From a virus: a stretch of 64,000 nucleotides of DNA. Position numbers and translations under genes: made by a program. The DNA lies in IMG/VR virus record IMGVR_UViG_3300042470_001171, positions 1 to 64,000 of that record, one strand, 5' to 3'. Below, in pieces: positions 44,549-54,158 of this stretch. The notes under the pieces are model-generated. The model was not told where the DNA came from. It did no database searches and saw only the letters and a program-made list of their open reading frames with translations. Numbering within the stretch: the first letter of the stretch is position 1; each line of letters starts with the position of its first letter.

Positions 44549-46455
44549 GCCGCCAGCTAGTCAACATTGCCGACCGCTACGACGCCGAACTAGACAAGGC
44601 CAGTCAGGATGTGCTGAAGCGCATTGCAGCAGCCTATGACGTTAGCTACCGAGCTATGGTGGCTAAGCTGCGGGATGCCATGCCACGGCTGCAGCAGGCC
44701 GGCAGCATCTCTACGCTGGTGCGCCAGGGGGCGATTGCAGCGGAGCTGGGCGAGGCGCTCAAATTTCTTAACCCTAGCAATGAGCAAGCCATTGAGCAGC
44801 TAGGCTATGACGTAATTCAGCAGGCGGTTGACTTGGGCCAGCAAATGGCAGGCGACAGCTTGAACTATATCGGACTCCAGGCCCCGTTTACCACCATCCC
44901 GATTGGCGCAGTCCGTAACCAGGCGGAACGGTTCAGAGAGCGCCTAGTCAACTATTCCAACCAGCAAGCCAGCCAGATCAGCGCCGTAGTAGAGCAAGGT
45001 CTGATCCAAGGCTGGGGCACCCGCAAGATCGAAGGCCAGCTAAAGACGCTGGGGGTAAGCTTCAAGAGCAATGCGGAGACCATTGCCAGGACAGAAACCA
45101 TGAGCGCCTACAATGGGGCGGCCAAGAGCCGCTACGAGCAGGCAGGCGTGGCCTATGTGCAATGGATTGCCACCCCGGCTGAGGGCACCTGTAGCCTATG
45201 CTATGCCCGCAATACCAAAGCCTGGAAGACTGCCGAAGCGCCAGCGATCCCGGCCCATCCGCGCTGTCGTTGCACCTACCTACCAACGGCGTCGCTGAGT
45301 GACATTGACACCGCATTTTACGAAGACTACAGCAAGCAAGGCCTAGACGACCTGGAGCGCCAGGGCTTGCAGCCAGACAATGGGCCCACCTACTGGGAGA
45401 AAAAGGCAGGCGTCACCCCGGCTAAGCCTAGCTGGGTGCCAGGGCAGGCGGTGCCGGCTGCGCCGGCGGCGGCTAAGCCTGCGCTTAAATTTGAGGTACC
45501 TGAGCGCATTGGTAGCAACAACGTTAAGTTGTATGAAACCGCTGCGGGGCGCAGTCCTGAGCTTTCTAAGCAAGAGATCTTGAAAGCTCGCGAGTTTATG
45601 CCGAACGATGGCTACACGAAAGATAAAATCAAGAGAATTAGGTCTGAGTCTGCGTCTATCACCGCCGACGAGGCAAGGGCGATTGCATCTTACATTCACT
45701 CCGATTCTTACGGCGACATGGCTCGGAGGGTTTATGGTCCAAGCGATCAGCTGGGACCGGTCAGAGGTACTAACGCTGGCGTTGACGCAACAAATGTGCT
45801 TGCAGCGCAAGGCTTGCGCAAGTTAGCGGCTGTAACGGAAGACTCAATTAATGATAAAGCATTAGCTTTTGCTGAAAGAACGGGCAAGGATCCGGCGTTG
45901 TATGATAACGAAAGAGGGTTGACCCGACTAATGACGCTTGATAATGCGACAGCAGACAAGATCTTTAGTCGTTATCAAAAGGCGCTAAACGGTGACGAAC
46001 TGCTTGAAGAGGACACTTGGTTTGCAACTAGCACTCTTTCCCAGGATAAAATTCGTGTAGCCGGAGGAGTCAGCGCTAATTTCGTTTACAAGATCAGGCC
46101 GAGGCTCGATGGCGCGGGCCAAGGCCGTTATGTAGATCATTTTAAGAACGAGATGATCGAAGGCGAGGTTCTTTACCCTCCGTATTCCAGGTTTAGGGTA
46201 AAGTCGGTTCGCAAGGTCGACGGTTTAGAGCCAACTGTCGAGCAACAGCGTATGCGTGAAAATTCTTTAAACCTTAGGCGAGTGTCTGCCATGCAAGCAT
46301 TGCATGGCAGTAAATGGAAATCAGCCTGGAAGAAAGAGATTGGCGGCGAAGCTCCTAGTGCATCTGAGATGAAAAAATGGGAAGCTGATAGGGATGCGCT
46401 ACGCGGGATAAGATTTAGGCCGAATCAGTATGAGATTGAGCTAGAGGAGGTCTGA
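44545..46455 (+). CDS. MuF-like head protein with C-terminal ADP-ribosyltransferase-like domain
   Basis: 636 residues, GTG start in GTGA. Residues ~1-245 are a phage Mu gpF/SPP1 gp7-like minor head domain: TIARTETMSAYNGAAKSRY (~181), CSLCYARN and HPRCRCTYLP (~238). After a Pro/Ala linker the C-terminal ~310 residues are encoded by AT-richer DNA and carry R-S-E landmarks: LYDNERG (~453), TWFATSTLSQ (~491) and EGEVLYPP (~539). The MuF-plus-toxin plan is known from temperate phages. The enzyme class is inferred from motif spacing. Confidence 0.75.
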   Translation: MSRQLVNIADRYDAELDKASQDVLKRIAAAYDVSYRAMVAKLRDAMPRLQQAGSISTLVRQGAIAAELGEALKFLNPSNEQAIEQLGYDVIQQAVDLGQQMAGDSLNYIGLQAPFTTIPIGAVRNQAERFRERLVNYSNQQASQISAVVEQGLIQGWGTRKIEGQLKTLGVSFKSNAETIARTETMSAYNGAAKSRYEQAGVAYVQWIATPAEGTCSLCYARNTKAWKTAEAPAIPAHPRCRCTYLPTASLSDIDTAFYEDYSKQGLDDLERQGLQPDNGPTYWEKKAGVTPAKPSWVPGQAVPAAPAAAKPALKFEVPERIGSNNVKLYETAAGRSPELSKQEILKAREFMPNDGYTKDKIKRIRSESASITADEARAIASYIHSDSYGDMARRVYGPSDQLGPVRGTNAGVDATNVLAAQGLRKLAAVTEDSINDKALAFAERTGKDPALYDNERGLTRLMTLDNATADKIFSRYQKALNGDELLEEDTWFATSTLSQDKIRVAGGVSANFVYKIRPRLDGAGQGRYVDHFKNEMIEGEVLYPPYSRFRVKSVRKVDGLEPTVEQQRMRENSLNLRRVSAMQALHGSKWKSAWKKEIGGEAPSASEMKKWEADRDALRGIRFRPNQYEIELEEV

Positions 46456-46652
46456 TGTCACTTACGATTGAAGAAATGGCGCGAATCATTGTTGACAAAG
46501 AGATCCCTTTGTTACTAAGGATGGGGCCGCCTGACGAATACGCTGAGGATATTAAACTGGCACTAGCTGCTGGCCAACAAGATGACTATCTTGGCCTGGA
46601 TTACGATCAAGTGGTGGCTAAGCTTCGAGAAAATGCGAGGCAGGCGAAATAA
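46455..46652 (+). CDS. Candidate immunity protein for the MuF toxin
   Basis: 65 residues, acidic: MSLTIEEMARIIVDKEIPLL, MGPPDEYAEDIKLALAAGQQ, DYLGLDYDQVVAKLRENARQ. Starts 1 nt inside the toxin gene's last codons and has the same AT-rich codon use, so it moved with the toxin domain. Position and charge fit an immunity protein; homology not tested. Confidence 0.5.
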   Translation: MSLTIEEMARIIVDKEIPLLLRMGPPDEYAEDIKLALAAGQQDDYLGLDYDQVVAKLRENARQAK

Positions 46653-46658
46653 GCTTCA

Positions 46659-46668
46659 GGGCACCCTA
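46659..46668 (+). promoter_or_regulatory. GGGCACCCTA element
   Basis: 23 nt before the ATG of the tail-completion gene at 46691. Confidence 0.45.
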
Positions 46669-46690
46669 GATCCAGCGCTCTGGATCCGTC

Positions 46691-47203
46691 ATGGCTGTCT
46701 CTGTCGAATACACTGCCACTGGCATCAGCCTAGCCCAGTATGCGGCTAAGGTTTCTGACCTAGGCCCGGTGCTGAATGCTACAGGGGCCTATATCGAGCG
46801 CCTATCCAAGGAAGCCATCATCCGTGGCCAGACCATTGGCGGCAAGCCCCTAGCGCCCCTGGCCCCGTCCACTGTGGCCGAAAAGCAATACCGCAAGAAG
46901 GCCCGGGGCATCCTGCGCCGCGATGGCGGCCTACTGGCTAGCCTAGCCTTTGCCCGCACCAGCGCTACCGAGGTGCAGGTGGGCACTAACCTGGAGTATG
47001 CGCCATGGGTGATCCTAGGCACCCAGCCCTATACCATCCGGCCCCAGAGTGCAGCCCGGCTGCGGTTCTATGGCCAGGATGGCTGGCGTAGTGCCAAGCA
47101 GGTCAACCATCCTGGACTGCCGGAGCGTAATATTTTTGATGGGTTCCAAGACAAGGCGATCCCATTCTTTGTTGATGCCTTTGGAAAATACCTGGAGTCC
47201 TGA
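46691..47203 (+). CDS. Phage virion morphogenesis protein (Mu gpG/HK97 gp10-like)
   Basis: 170 residues. AAIIRGQTIGGKPLAPLAP-type segment, KKARGILRRDGGLLASLAFA and VQVGTNLEYAPWVILGTQPY match the tail-completion family in which a basic patch and a VGTN.YA.. motif recur. It would close the tail tube or connect head and tail. Overlaps the next gene by 1 nt. Confidence 0.75.
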   Translation: MAVSVEYTATGISLAQYAAKVSDLGPVLNATGAYIERLSKEAIIRGQTIGGKPLAPLAPSTVAEKQYRKKARGILRRDGGLLASLAFARTSATEVQVGTNLEYAPWVILGTQPYTIRPQSAARLRFYGQDGWRSAKQVNHPGLPERNIFDGFQDKAIPFFVDAFGKYLES

Positions 47204-47625
47204 TGAACACCCCATTCAGCCTAACTACAACCCTGATCCCTGTCCTGGTGGCCCGGCTGTCGCCCATTGCTGCCCTAGGCGTAGCGGTGCAAGGATTGCC
47301 CGATAGCAGACGCGAGAGCGGTTTTGTTGCCAATGATGCGGTAACGCTAGCCTGGATCGCCTGGAGCCCTGTCCAGGGGGCAGGGAACAGCGTTTCCGGG
47401 GCTGTTACCCAAACCATTACCTTGAACTGTCGCATATCGGTGCGTAAGCTTAGCCTACGGGACCAGGTAGCCGATCTGTTGTACCAGCGGCTAGCGGGCT
47501 GGCAGGTTAGCCAAGGAACATTCCTGCAGTATGGCGGCAGTGAAATTATCCCACCGGCTGACAATGACCCAGACTACCGCCAGGATGTGCGCTTTGCCAT
47601 GGTGGTTCAGAACCGGCCAGGGTGA
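47203..47625 (+). CDS. Tail terminator / minor tail protein
   Basis: 140 residues: NTPFSLTTTLIPVLVARLSP, GAVTQTITLNCRISVRKLSL and ADLLYQRLAGWQVSQGTFLQ, then DYRQDVRFAMVVQNRPG. Size, secondary-structure order and place between the gp10-like and tube genes fit a tail terminator. No direct motif proof. Confidence 0.6.
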   Translation: MNTPFSLTTTLIPVLVARLSPIAALGVAVQGLPDSRRESGFVANDAVTLAWIAWSPVQGAGNSVSGAVTQTITLNCRISVRKLSLRDQVADLLYQRLAGWQVSQGTFLQYGGSEIIPPADNDPDYRQDVRFAMVVQNRPG

Positions 47626-47627
47626 TG

Positions 47628-47707
47628 GGCACTCTTAAACCAGTGGGCGTGATGCCCCTAAAGATGGCGTGATGCCAGCATCCCACTAAAGCTTTAGAGG
47701 CAAAATC
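47628..47707 (+). promoter_or_regulatory. Intergenic region before the tail tube gene
   Basis: Contains GGGCACTCTTA (variant of GGGCACCCTA) and two copies of the near-palindrome GGCGTGATGCC (~47645 and ~47664). Potential promoter/operator raising tube-protein expression. Confidence 0.4.
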
Positions 47708-48484
47708 ATGTTCAAAGGTATTGGCGATCCGTGGATCCGCACCACGGCATTCTCTGGCACCAGCGCAAACGATCAACGAATGATGGTGCTGGGGCTACTA
47801 AGTTTCGAGTTGACGGCTGAATCTGAGTCCAAAGAATCGCAAAAGTTTAACAGCGAAGGTACCCTGGTTACCGCTAGCCGGGTGAAGGGCTCCACCAGCT
47901 ATAGCTTTACGCTGTCCTACAACGAAGTGGACTGGGGCACCCTGGGCTTTGCCCTAAACCAGTTTCCCCGCTCTGCCAGCGCTGTCACCATTCCTACCCT
48001 CAAGTATGGCACCGTCCCCGCGGCCGGGCCCTACACCATCACCGATGCAGGCATCAGCGCCTCTAACGTGTCGGTGGTAATCACCAAGTCCGGCGCGTGG
48101 GGCCAAGCTGGCCAGGCGCTGACGGTGGGTGGCTCTGGTGCCGGTACCGTTGCAGTGTCGGGTACGACGCTGACCTTCAATGCAGCCCAGGCGGGCGCTA
48201 GCGTGGCCTACCTGGCCTATGCCAGCTCCACCTACAATGCTCAGGACTATGGCGGTCCTACGGGCGGCAAGAGCTGGGGTACGTTCGAGTTTTGGGGCAC
48301 TATCTTTATGCCAACGCTTAGCAGTGGCACCAAGATCTACATCCCCGAAGCGTCGATCTCCGAAGACCCGACCATCACCATTGATGACGGGGTGCCAACG
48401 GTTGAGGTGGTCTGTGGTATGTCCACGCCAGCGGGCTGGGATAAGCCATTCCGTATCTTCAACCTGGATACGGCAACAGTCTAG
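47708..48484 (+). CDS. Major tail tube protein (putative)
   Basis: 258 residues, Ser/Thr/Gly-rich and beta-type (MMVLGLLSFELTAESESKES, SFTLSYNEVDWGTLGFALNQ, GTFEFWGTIFMPTLSSGTKI, GVPTVEVVCGMSTPAGW). A repeat-rich insertion (~110-165) resembles an Ig-like addition. Gene order before a chaperone-like gene and the tape measure supports the tube role. Confidence 0.65.
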   Translation: MFKGIGDPWIRTTAFSGTSANDQRMMVLGLLSFELTAESESKESQKFNSEGTLVTASRVKGSTSYSFTLSYNEVDWGTLGFALNQFPRSASAVTIPTLKYGTVPAAGPYTITDAGISASNVSVVITKSGAWGQAGQALTVGGSGAGTVAVSGTTLTFNAAQAGASVAYLAYASSTYNAQDYGGPTGGKSWGTFEFWGTIFMPTLSSGTKIYIPEASISEDPTITIDDGVPTVEVVCGMSTPAGWDKPFRIFNLDTATV

Positions 48485-48494
48485 GTAAGCGGCT

Positions 48495-49103
48495 ATGCCC
48501 TGGGTTAGTGACGATGACGGGTTTGACTACCGGCTATTGACGACTGGAGCGCTTGAGTTTCGGGACCGTCATGGCCGGTATCAACTGGTCTGGGGTTGCA
48601 ATGCCCAGGGCTGGCATGAATTTTGGGATCGGCTGGATCTGGTGCGGGAATTGCTAGCCAGCGCGCCGGATGACAAAACGTTGAGTGAACTATACCTGGA
48701 GCATCCAGCCTTTAGGCGACACTGTGACCGATGCCTGGAATTGAATGGCATCGACCCTGACTGGGTATCGCCCATGCTGATGCGCTGGCTATTGTTCCCC
48801 GCCGATGGCGAAACGCCAGCCCCCCTGGTGGCCCTCAATAGCCCCTACCCGGCCAAGCATCCACCCTTGCTAGGTGGTGAGCCGGTCAGTAGCCGGGTGG
48901 AGCTGCTAGCGGCCTTAGCGGCAGTCTGTGATGGCAACATGGCCGATGCGGTGGAGCTAGCCAATAGTACCCCCGCCAGGGATCTGCTAGCCGCGATGCA
49001 GTCCAGGGCCTGGGCGATGGCCAGCCAGGACGAAAAGGACAAGGCAATCTTGACCCAAAAGAAACGAGAAATGGCAGAGGCAAGGGGGCTGAACCGTGGC
49101 TGA
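48495..49103 (+). CDS. Tail assembly chaperone-like protein (by position)
   Basis: 202 residues between tube and tape measure genes, where siphoviruses encode assembly chaperones. Acidic N-terminal part (MPWVSDDDGFDYRLLTTGAL), helical middle with HCDRCLELN and basic end KKREMAEARGLNRG. No frameshift product was identified. The tape measure GTG lies in its last codons. Confidence 0.55.
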   Translation: MPWVSDDDGFDYRLLTTGALEFRDRHGRYQLVWGCNAQGWHEFWDRLDLVRELLASAPDDKTLSELYLEHPAFRRHCDRCLELNGIDPDWVSPMLMRWLLFPADGETPAPLVALNSPYPAKHPPLLGGEPVSSRVELLAALAAVCDGNMADAVELANSTPARDLLAAMQSRAWAMASQDEKDKAILTQKKREMAEARGLNRG

Positions 49104-52100
49104 TTTACGACTTGGGGTAAAGATCGGTGTCCAGGGTGGCGCTCAGTCGGCCAAAGAGATCCGTAACCTGGATGATCAGGTAAAGCGCCTGCAGGAACAA
49201 AATGCAAAGGCGGCCAGTACAGCCAAGTCCCTTGGCGCAGCCTATAACCTAAGTGGGGCTGAGGTAGACCAGCTGATCAACGAACTACGGCAGCTCGAAG
49301 GCCAGACCCGATCAACAGCAGGCGAGGCCAGAAAGCTGGATGCGGTATTCCAGGGGCTACTGCAGGGCTTTGGGCAACAGCTAACCCAGATTGGGTTTCA
49401 AGCCTTCAACAGCGCCGTCAGAGGCGTTGGTAATGTTATTGGTGGATCCATTTCAAGTTTTGTAGAGTTTCAGGGCGCACTGCAGCAGGCCGGTGCGATT
49501 AGCCAGAGCATTGGCACTCCTCAGTTTGAGGCGCTGGGCAACGAGATCGAGCGGCTGGGGATCGTCACGAGTAAGACACCTATCGAAATCGCCAAGACTG
49601 CTGTTGAATTAACTAGGGCGGGCTTTAGTGCGACAGAAACAGCTGACGCTCTTGAAGGCATTGCCAGGGCATCAGAGGCAACAGGAGAATCATTGGCGAC
49701 AGTCGGTGATATTGTGGCCAAGACGCTGCGGGCCTATGGGTTGCAGGCTAGTCAAAGCCTGGAGGTCGCTAATACTTTGGTGGCAACAGCAAACGCCACC
49801 AATACATCGGTATCAGGCCTCGGAGAGTCGTTCAAATATGTAGCCCCAGCTGCTGCTGCCGCTAATCAGTCTGTAGCAACTTCGGCTATTTTGCTAGGTG
49901 CATTGGGTGATGCTGGTATTCAAGGTAGCCAGGCGGGAACTAACCTTGCTGCAGCACTAGACAGGCTAAAGACTGCTTCGGCTGGCGCAAACAGTGAATA
50001 TGGCGATCTGGTCAAGGGAAACAAGAAGGCTACCCAGGCCTATGATCTGTTGGCGGCTAGCGTCAGAGATAGCAATGGCGAAGTCAGGGATCTGCTGCAA
50101 GTGATCCCCGAGATCCAAGCAGGCTTAGAAAACTTAAGCTCAGGCGATCAAGACCTAGTGCTTAAAGCTTTGTTTGGCATTGAAGGTGGTCGAGCGTTTC
50201 AAACCATTGCTAATACATCCATTGAGCGGATCCAAGAGATCACCGAAGAGGTTGCGGTATTAAGCCAGGAAGGGGAAGGTGCTGCAGTTAAGACCGGTAA
50301 ACTTTTGCTGGAGGGATTGTCAGGTAGCCTGGATCTGATTGGTGGATCCATTGGGACACTTAGAAATCAGCTGGGTGAGGCGTTTGGCCCGGCGCTGGAA
50401 GGATCCATCCGGTTTTTGACCGATGTGATTAATAAAATTATTGAAGCTGGCGATAGTTTTTCCGCCATCCAAGACGCTGGCACGCGTTTTGCTGAAACAT
50501 TGCGCGGCAATCCAGAGTTTGTGATTGAGCTGGCTAACGCATTTACAGACATCGCCAAGATACTTAGCCAGGGCATCGCTGATCAGATAAACCGAATCAC
50601 CACGGCACTGCAGACCAACCCACAAATCATCAGCGAGTTAGCCGCCAGGTTTGTTAGCGCCGCTGAGGCGGCTGGCCGGTTTGTGGCCTCCCTGCTGCAG
50701 ATCGCTGGTACTGTCGGCAGGATTGGCGCATCGTTTGCTGGTGCAGCTGGATCTTTGTTTACCAGTCTTGCCCCCACCCTGAGCGCATTGGTCGGAGTCA
50801 TCAATAGCGCAGTTCAAGCACTCCAGCCTTTGCTGTCCAATACCAAGCTGGTGGAGGTAGCCTTCCAAGCATTAGTAGTGCAGATGATTGCTGTGCGGGC
50901 TCAGAACTTAGTCAGCACATTTACCCAGATTACTGGCGGCCTTGTCGCCATGACCAGAAGCGTTATCGCTTCAACTGCAGCTACAAGAGCGCTGGCTACC
51001 GCCCAGGCCACGGGATCCAGGTCCGGCCTGCTATTGGCCCAGAACTTGGCTGCCCAAGGTGCTGCCGCCAGGACTGCGATCCAGGGCTTTGCCGGGGCCG
51101 CCGCCGCTGGCGCACAGTTCGCATTGCTGGCTGGAGCAATAGCTTCGGTGTCAGTCGCCTTGAGCCGGTTCAAGGATGGCGGCGCAGCGCTTAATGAAGG
51201 TGCTGACGACATTCGTAAGAGCTTGGCAGAAGTCCAGCTTGAACTGCAAGGAACCAGCAGCCAAGCTGCAGCCACTCAGCAGGGTTTACTGGAGTTGTTC
51301 CCTGCAGAGCCCCCGCCGACTGACTTTCTTGACAAAATTACTGAAAAGTTGGTGCAGATTAGGGAACGAATTGACGGGATTATAAAGTCTGTTCCTGGTA
51401 TGCAGCAGGCACTTCTTTTGGTGCCAGGTGCAAACGTAGCTCTTAACTTGCTGCCCGATACTACCAATGCTGAAAAGCAGCTTAATGACCAAAAGATAGC
51501 ATTAGAAAATATACTCACTGCCACCGATGAGGTGATTCGATCAACAGAACAATTTGGTACGACAGGGGTTAACGCCACTGGTCAGTACGTCAGTTCGCAA
51601 AAGCAAGCCCAAACCCAGCTTGAAGCTATTAATGCCACCCTGCTAGGGCTACAACGCCAGCAGGAAGGCTTGGATCCGGCCACGCTTGGGGCTGATGCGT
51701 ATCAGCAATTTACCACCCAGATCAATGCGTCTATCAAAGCATTAGAGCAAGAAAAGCTAGAGTTTCAGCGACGTTTTGACTTGGTGGACAGTTACCAGGA
51801 TCTAGTGACTCAGAACGCTAAGGCTTTACAGAAAATTGAGACAGATTCTCTCAACGCCCAGGCTAAGCTTGTCGAGGCAGGCGAGCCCCAGACGCGCATT
51901 TTGCAGGTTGAAGCTGACGCACTAAACAAGCGGGTAGCTCAAAATCGGGTATATGCCGACAAGCTAAAGACAGCTATTGAGGCTGGTATCTTGGATCCCA
52001 AAGAAGTCCAGCAGGCTCAGCTAGAAATTGAGTCTATCGAGCGTGATTCTGCTGATGCACGGCTGGCGATTGCTAACAAGCAGAAAGAGATCGCTCAGGC

Positions 52101-53643
52101 TGTAAGTGATGCGTTGGCTGATTCGGCTGAGGAACAGAAAAAAAGCCTTGAAGGGCTTACTGCCGCCAACCAGAAAGCCTTGTCCGACCTGGAGCTAGCC
52201 GCTGCCAACACCCGGGCTACCATCCTGGAGGCAGGCGGGGATCCGGCCAAGCTAGCTCAGGCGGAGCAGCAAGCTTTGAAAGATCGCATTGATGCTAACA
52301 AAGACTTCCTGGCTCAGCTAAAGGAGCTGACCCCGGCTGAGGGCGAGGAGGCCCAAAAGACTGCCGACCAGATCCGCCAGACTGAGCTAACCCTAGCCAA
52401 TGACCGGGTTGCCTTGGCCCAGCAGGTGCTTGAGGCGAAGGTAAAGGCGGCAGAAGAGGTAGCCAAGGCGGAAGTGGACCGGCTCAAGGAAGCGCGAGAC
52501 ACTGAGAGGGAGTCTGCACAGACGGAATTTGATACTCAGCAGGAGCAGGCTAGGAAAAGGTTTGGCGACGAGGATCGGGCGCGACAGGAGGCATTTGACG
52601 AAACACAGCAAAATAGTCGAGAAGCCTTTAATGAAAGCCAGCGAGATGCTGATGAAGCCTTTCAATTACGACAACAGAATGCGCAGAAAGCCTTCCAAAA
52701 GGCTCAACAAGCAGAGGCAAAACGATTCCAGGACCAGCTAAATGCAGAACGGGACCGGGGCAACCGGGAGTTTGACGCACTGCAAAAAGAGGTAGACCGT
52801 CGTGCCCAACTGGCTGAGGCGACCGGGGCGGAGCGGGCCGACTTGCAGCGTCAGTTTGATGAAGAAGATCGCCGGGCCAAAGAACGACGCAAGATTGAGC
52901 AGCAAGTGCTTAATCAGCGTGGATCCGTACTAGCTGATCAGGGCGACTTACTAAACCTGTCTCCCCTAGAACAGGCCAGGGCTGCATTTGAACAATCCTT
53001 GCAGGAAAAGCAAGTCGCATTTGACGAGCAGCAACAGATTGCACAGGAAGCGTTTGAGGTTAGGCAGCGAGCGGATCAGAAAATATTTGAGGACCAACAG
53101 AAGGAAGACCAAAGGCTTTTTGATAAAGTCCAACGAGAAGACCAGAAACTTTTTGAAACATCCCAGCAAGTTCTTCAAGAGCAGTTTCAGTCACGGCAGC
53201 AAGCAGCTGAAGCAGCCTTCAACGCCCAGCAACGCCAGCTAGACGAGCAAAGCGCCCAACGTCAGGCCGCTATCCTTGAGGCGGCTAGCCGTGGCATTGC
53301 GCCCCAGGTGCAGGCCCGGCGTGATGGTGGCCCGGTTGCGGCTGGCCAGCCCTACTTGGTAGGCGAGGAAGGCCCTGAGCTGATCACCCCCACCCGTCGG
53401 GGCTGGGTGCATACTGCAGGCGAGACAGCGGCTATCATGGCCCGTCAGCCCGTTATGGCCATCAAGCCCCAGTCTATAGCAGGCGTCGAGGCTAAGCTGT
53501 CGGAGCTGTTGCAAGAGGTGCGCCGGGGGCGGCGAGTGGTGGCCCCCACTAGCTTTACCCTGAACACTCAGAACCCGCTCAGTGATGCGGTGGAGCTACA
53601 GATCAAGCAAGTTAGGGCGCTGGCCCGGGGGAGGGTACTGTAA
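49096..53643 (+). CDS. Tape measure protein
   Basis: 1515 residues, GTG start overlapping the chaperone-like gene. N-terminal heptad helix (IRNLDDQVKRLQEQNAKAAS), a conserved TMP core (FVEFQGALQQAGAISQSIGT, TPIEIAKTAVELTRAGFSAT, LAALDRLKTAS-type block) and hydrophobic stretches near 640-700. Residues ~930-1400 are long coiled coils with AF/Q repeats (REAFNESQRDADEAFQLRQQ). The end has RRDGGPVAAGQPYLVGEEGP, typical of TMP C-termini. At roughly 1.5 angstrom per residue it predicts a tail near 0.2 micrometre. Confidence 0.92.
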   Translation: MADLRLGVKIGVQGGAQSAKEIRNLDDQVKRLQEQNAKAASTAKSLGAAYNLSGAEVDQLINELRQLEGQTRSTAGEARKLDAVFQGLLQGFGQQLTQIGFQAFNSAVRGVGNVIGGSISSFVEFQGALQQAGAISQSIGTPQFEALGNEIERLGIVTSKTPIEIAKTAVELTRAGFSATETADALEGIARASEATGESLATVGDIVAKTLRAYGLQASQSLEVANTLVATANATNTSVSGLGESFKYVAPAAAAANQSVATSAILLGALGDAGIQGSQAGTNLAAALDRLKTASAGANSEYGDLVKGNKKATQAYDLLAASVRDSNGEVRDLLQVIPEIQAGLENLSSGDQDLVLKALFGIEGGRAFQTIANTSIERIQEITEEVAVLSQEGEGAAVKTGKLLLEGLSGSLDLIGGSIGTLRNQLGEAFGPALEGSIRFLTDVINKIIEAGDSFSAIQDAGTRFAETLRGNPEFVIELANAFTDIAKILSQGIADQINRITTALQTNPQIISELAARFVSAAEAAGRFVASLLQIAGTVGRIGASFAGAAGSLFTSLAPTLSALVGVINSAVQALQPLLSNTKLVEVAFQALVVQMIAVRAQNLVSTFTQITGGLVAMTRSVIASTAATRALATAQATGSRSGLLLAQNLAAQGAAARTAIQGFAGAAAAGAQFALLAGAIASVSVALSRFKDGGAALNEGADDIRKSLAEVQLELQGTSSQAAATQQGLLELFPAEPPPTDFLDKITEKLVQIRERIDGIIKSVPGMQQALLLVPGANVALNLLPDTTNAEKQLNDQKIALENILTATDEVIRSTEQFGTTGVNATGQYVSSQKQAQTQLEAINATLLGLQRQQEGLDPATLGADAYQQFTTQINASIKALEQEKLEFQRRFDLVDSYQDLVTQNAKALQKIETDSLNAQAKLVEAGEPQTRILQVEADALNKRVAQNRVYADKLKTAIEAGILDPKEVQQAQLEIESIERDSADARLAIANKQKEIAQAVSDALADSAEEQKKSLEGLTAANQKALSDLELAAANTRATILEAGGDPAKLAQAEQQALKDRIDANKDFLAQLKELTPAEGEEAQKTADQIRQTELTLANDRVALAQQVLEAKVKAAEEVAKAEVDRLKEARDTERESAQTEFDTQQEQARKRFGDEDRARQEAFDETQQNSREAFNESQRDADEAFQLRQQNAQKAFQKAQQAEAKRFQDQLNAERDRGNREFDALQKEVDRRAQLAEATGAERADLQRQFDEEDRRAKERRKIEQQVLNQRGSVLADQGDLLNLSPLEQARAAFEQSLQEKQVAFDEQQQIAQEAFEVRQRADQKIFEDQQKEDQRLFDKVQREDQKLFETSQQVLQEQFQSRQQAAEAAFNAQQRQLDEQSAQRQAAILEAASRGIAPQVQARRDGGPVAAGQPYLVGEEGPELITPTRRGWVHTAGETAAIMARQPVMAIKPQSIAGVEAKLSELLQEVRRGRRVVAPTSFTLNTQNPLSDAVELQIKQVRALARGRVL

Positions 53644-54158
53644 TGGCAGCAGGGGAAATCAGGATCGGCATTGCTGGCAATAGCACCACCAACTTCAACA
53701 CCGCCAGCCTGGCTGTACTAACTTTGTACCGGGGCGAGGAAGGTATATCCTTCAGCCAGCGGGCCGCTATCGGCTATGACACCACGGGCACGCCCACCAA
53801 CTGGGGCACCACCCCGATCATCGGCCCTGCCTATGCGCCTAGGTTCCTGTGGACCTTGACGCCCTGGCTAACCACCAGCGAGGCCCAACACCTAGAGGCC
53901 CTGGCCATCTATCAGAAGTCCACTCAAAATGCCCTCAGGCTGATTGATGAAGTCGATCAGGTGGTTATAGACTCAACCTATAACAACCGCACCTTGCTAA
54001 GCCAGACAACGCCCTCCTGGGGGCCAGGCTATCGGGTAGGCTATGGCGTGTTTTCGGTGCAGCTACAGCTAGAGGATGCCTGGAGTGAATATATTGGCCA
54101 ATGGGCGGAGGATGACTCCGGAGCCAGGGCGGCGACGATTACCGCCGTCGAGCTTTGA
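53643..54158 (+). CDS. Minor tail protein
   Basis: 171 residues, start overlapping the tape measure stop (TAATG). Beta-rich (GEIRIGIAGNSTTNFNTASL, PRFLWTLTPWLTTSEAQHLE, LLSQTTPSWGPGYRVGYGVF). First gene after the tape measure, the usual place of distal tail proteins. Confidence 0.65.
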   Translation: MAAGEIRIGIAGNSTTNFNTASLAVLTLYRGEEGISFSQRAAIGYDTTGTPTNWGTTPIIGPAYAPRFLWTLTPWLTTSEAQHLEALAIYQKSTQNALRLIDEVDQVVIDSTYNNRTLLSQTTPSWGPGYRVGYGVFSVQLQLEDAWSEYIGQWAEDDSGARAATITAVEL

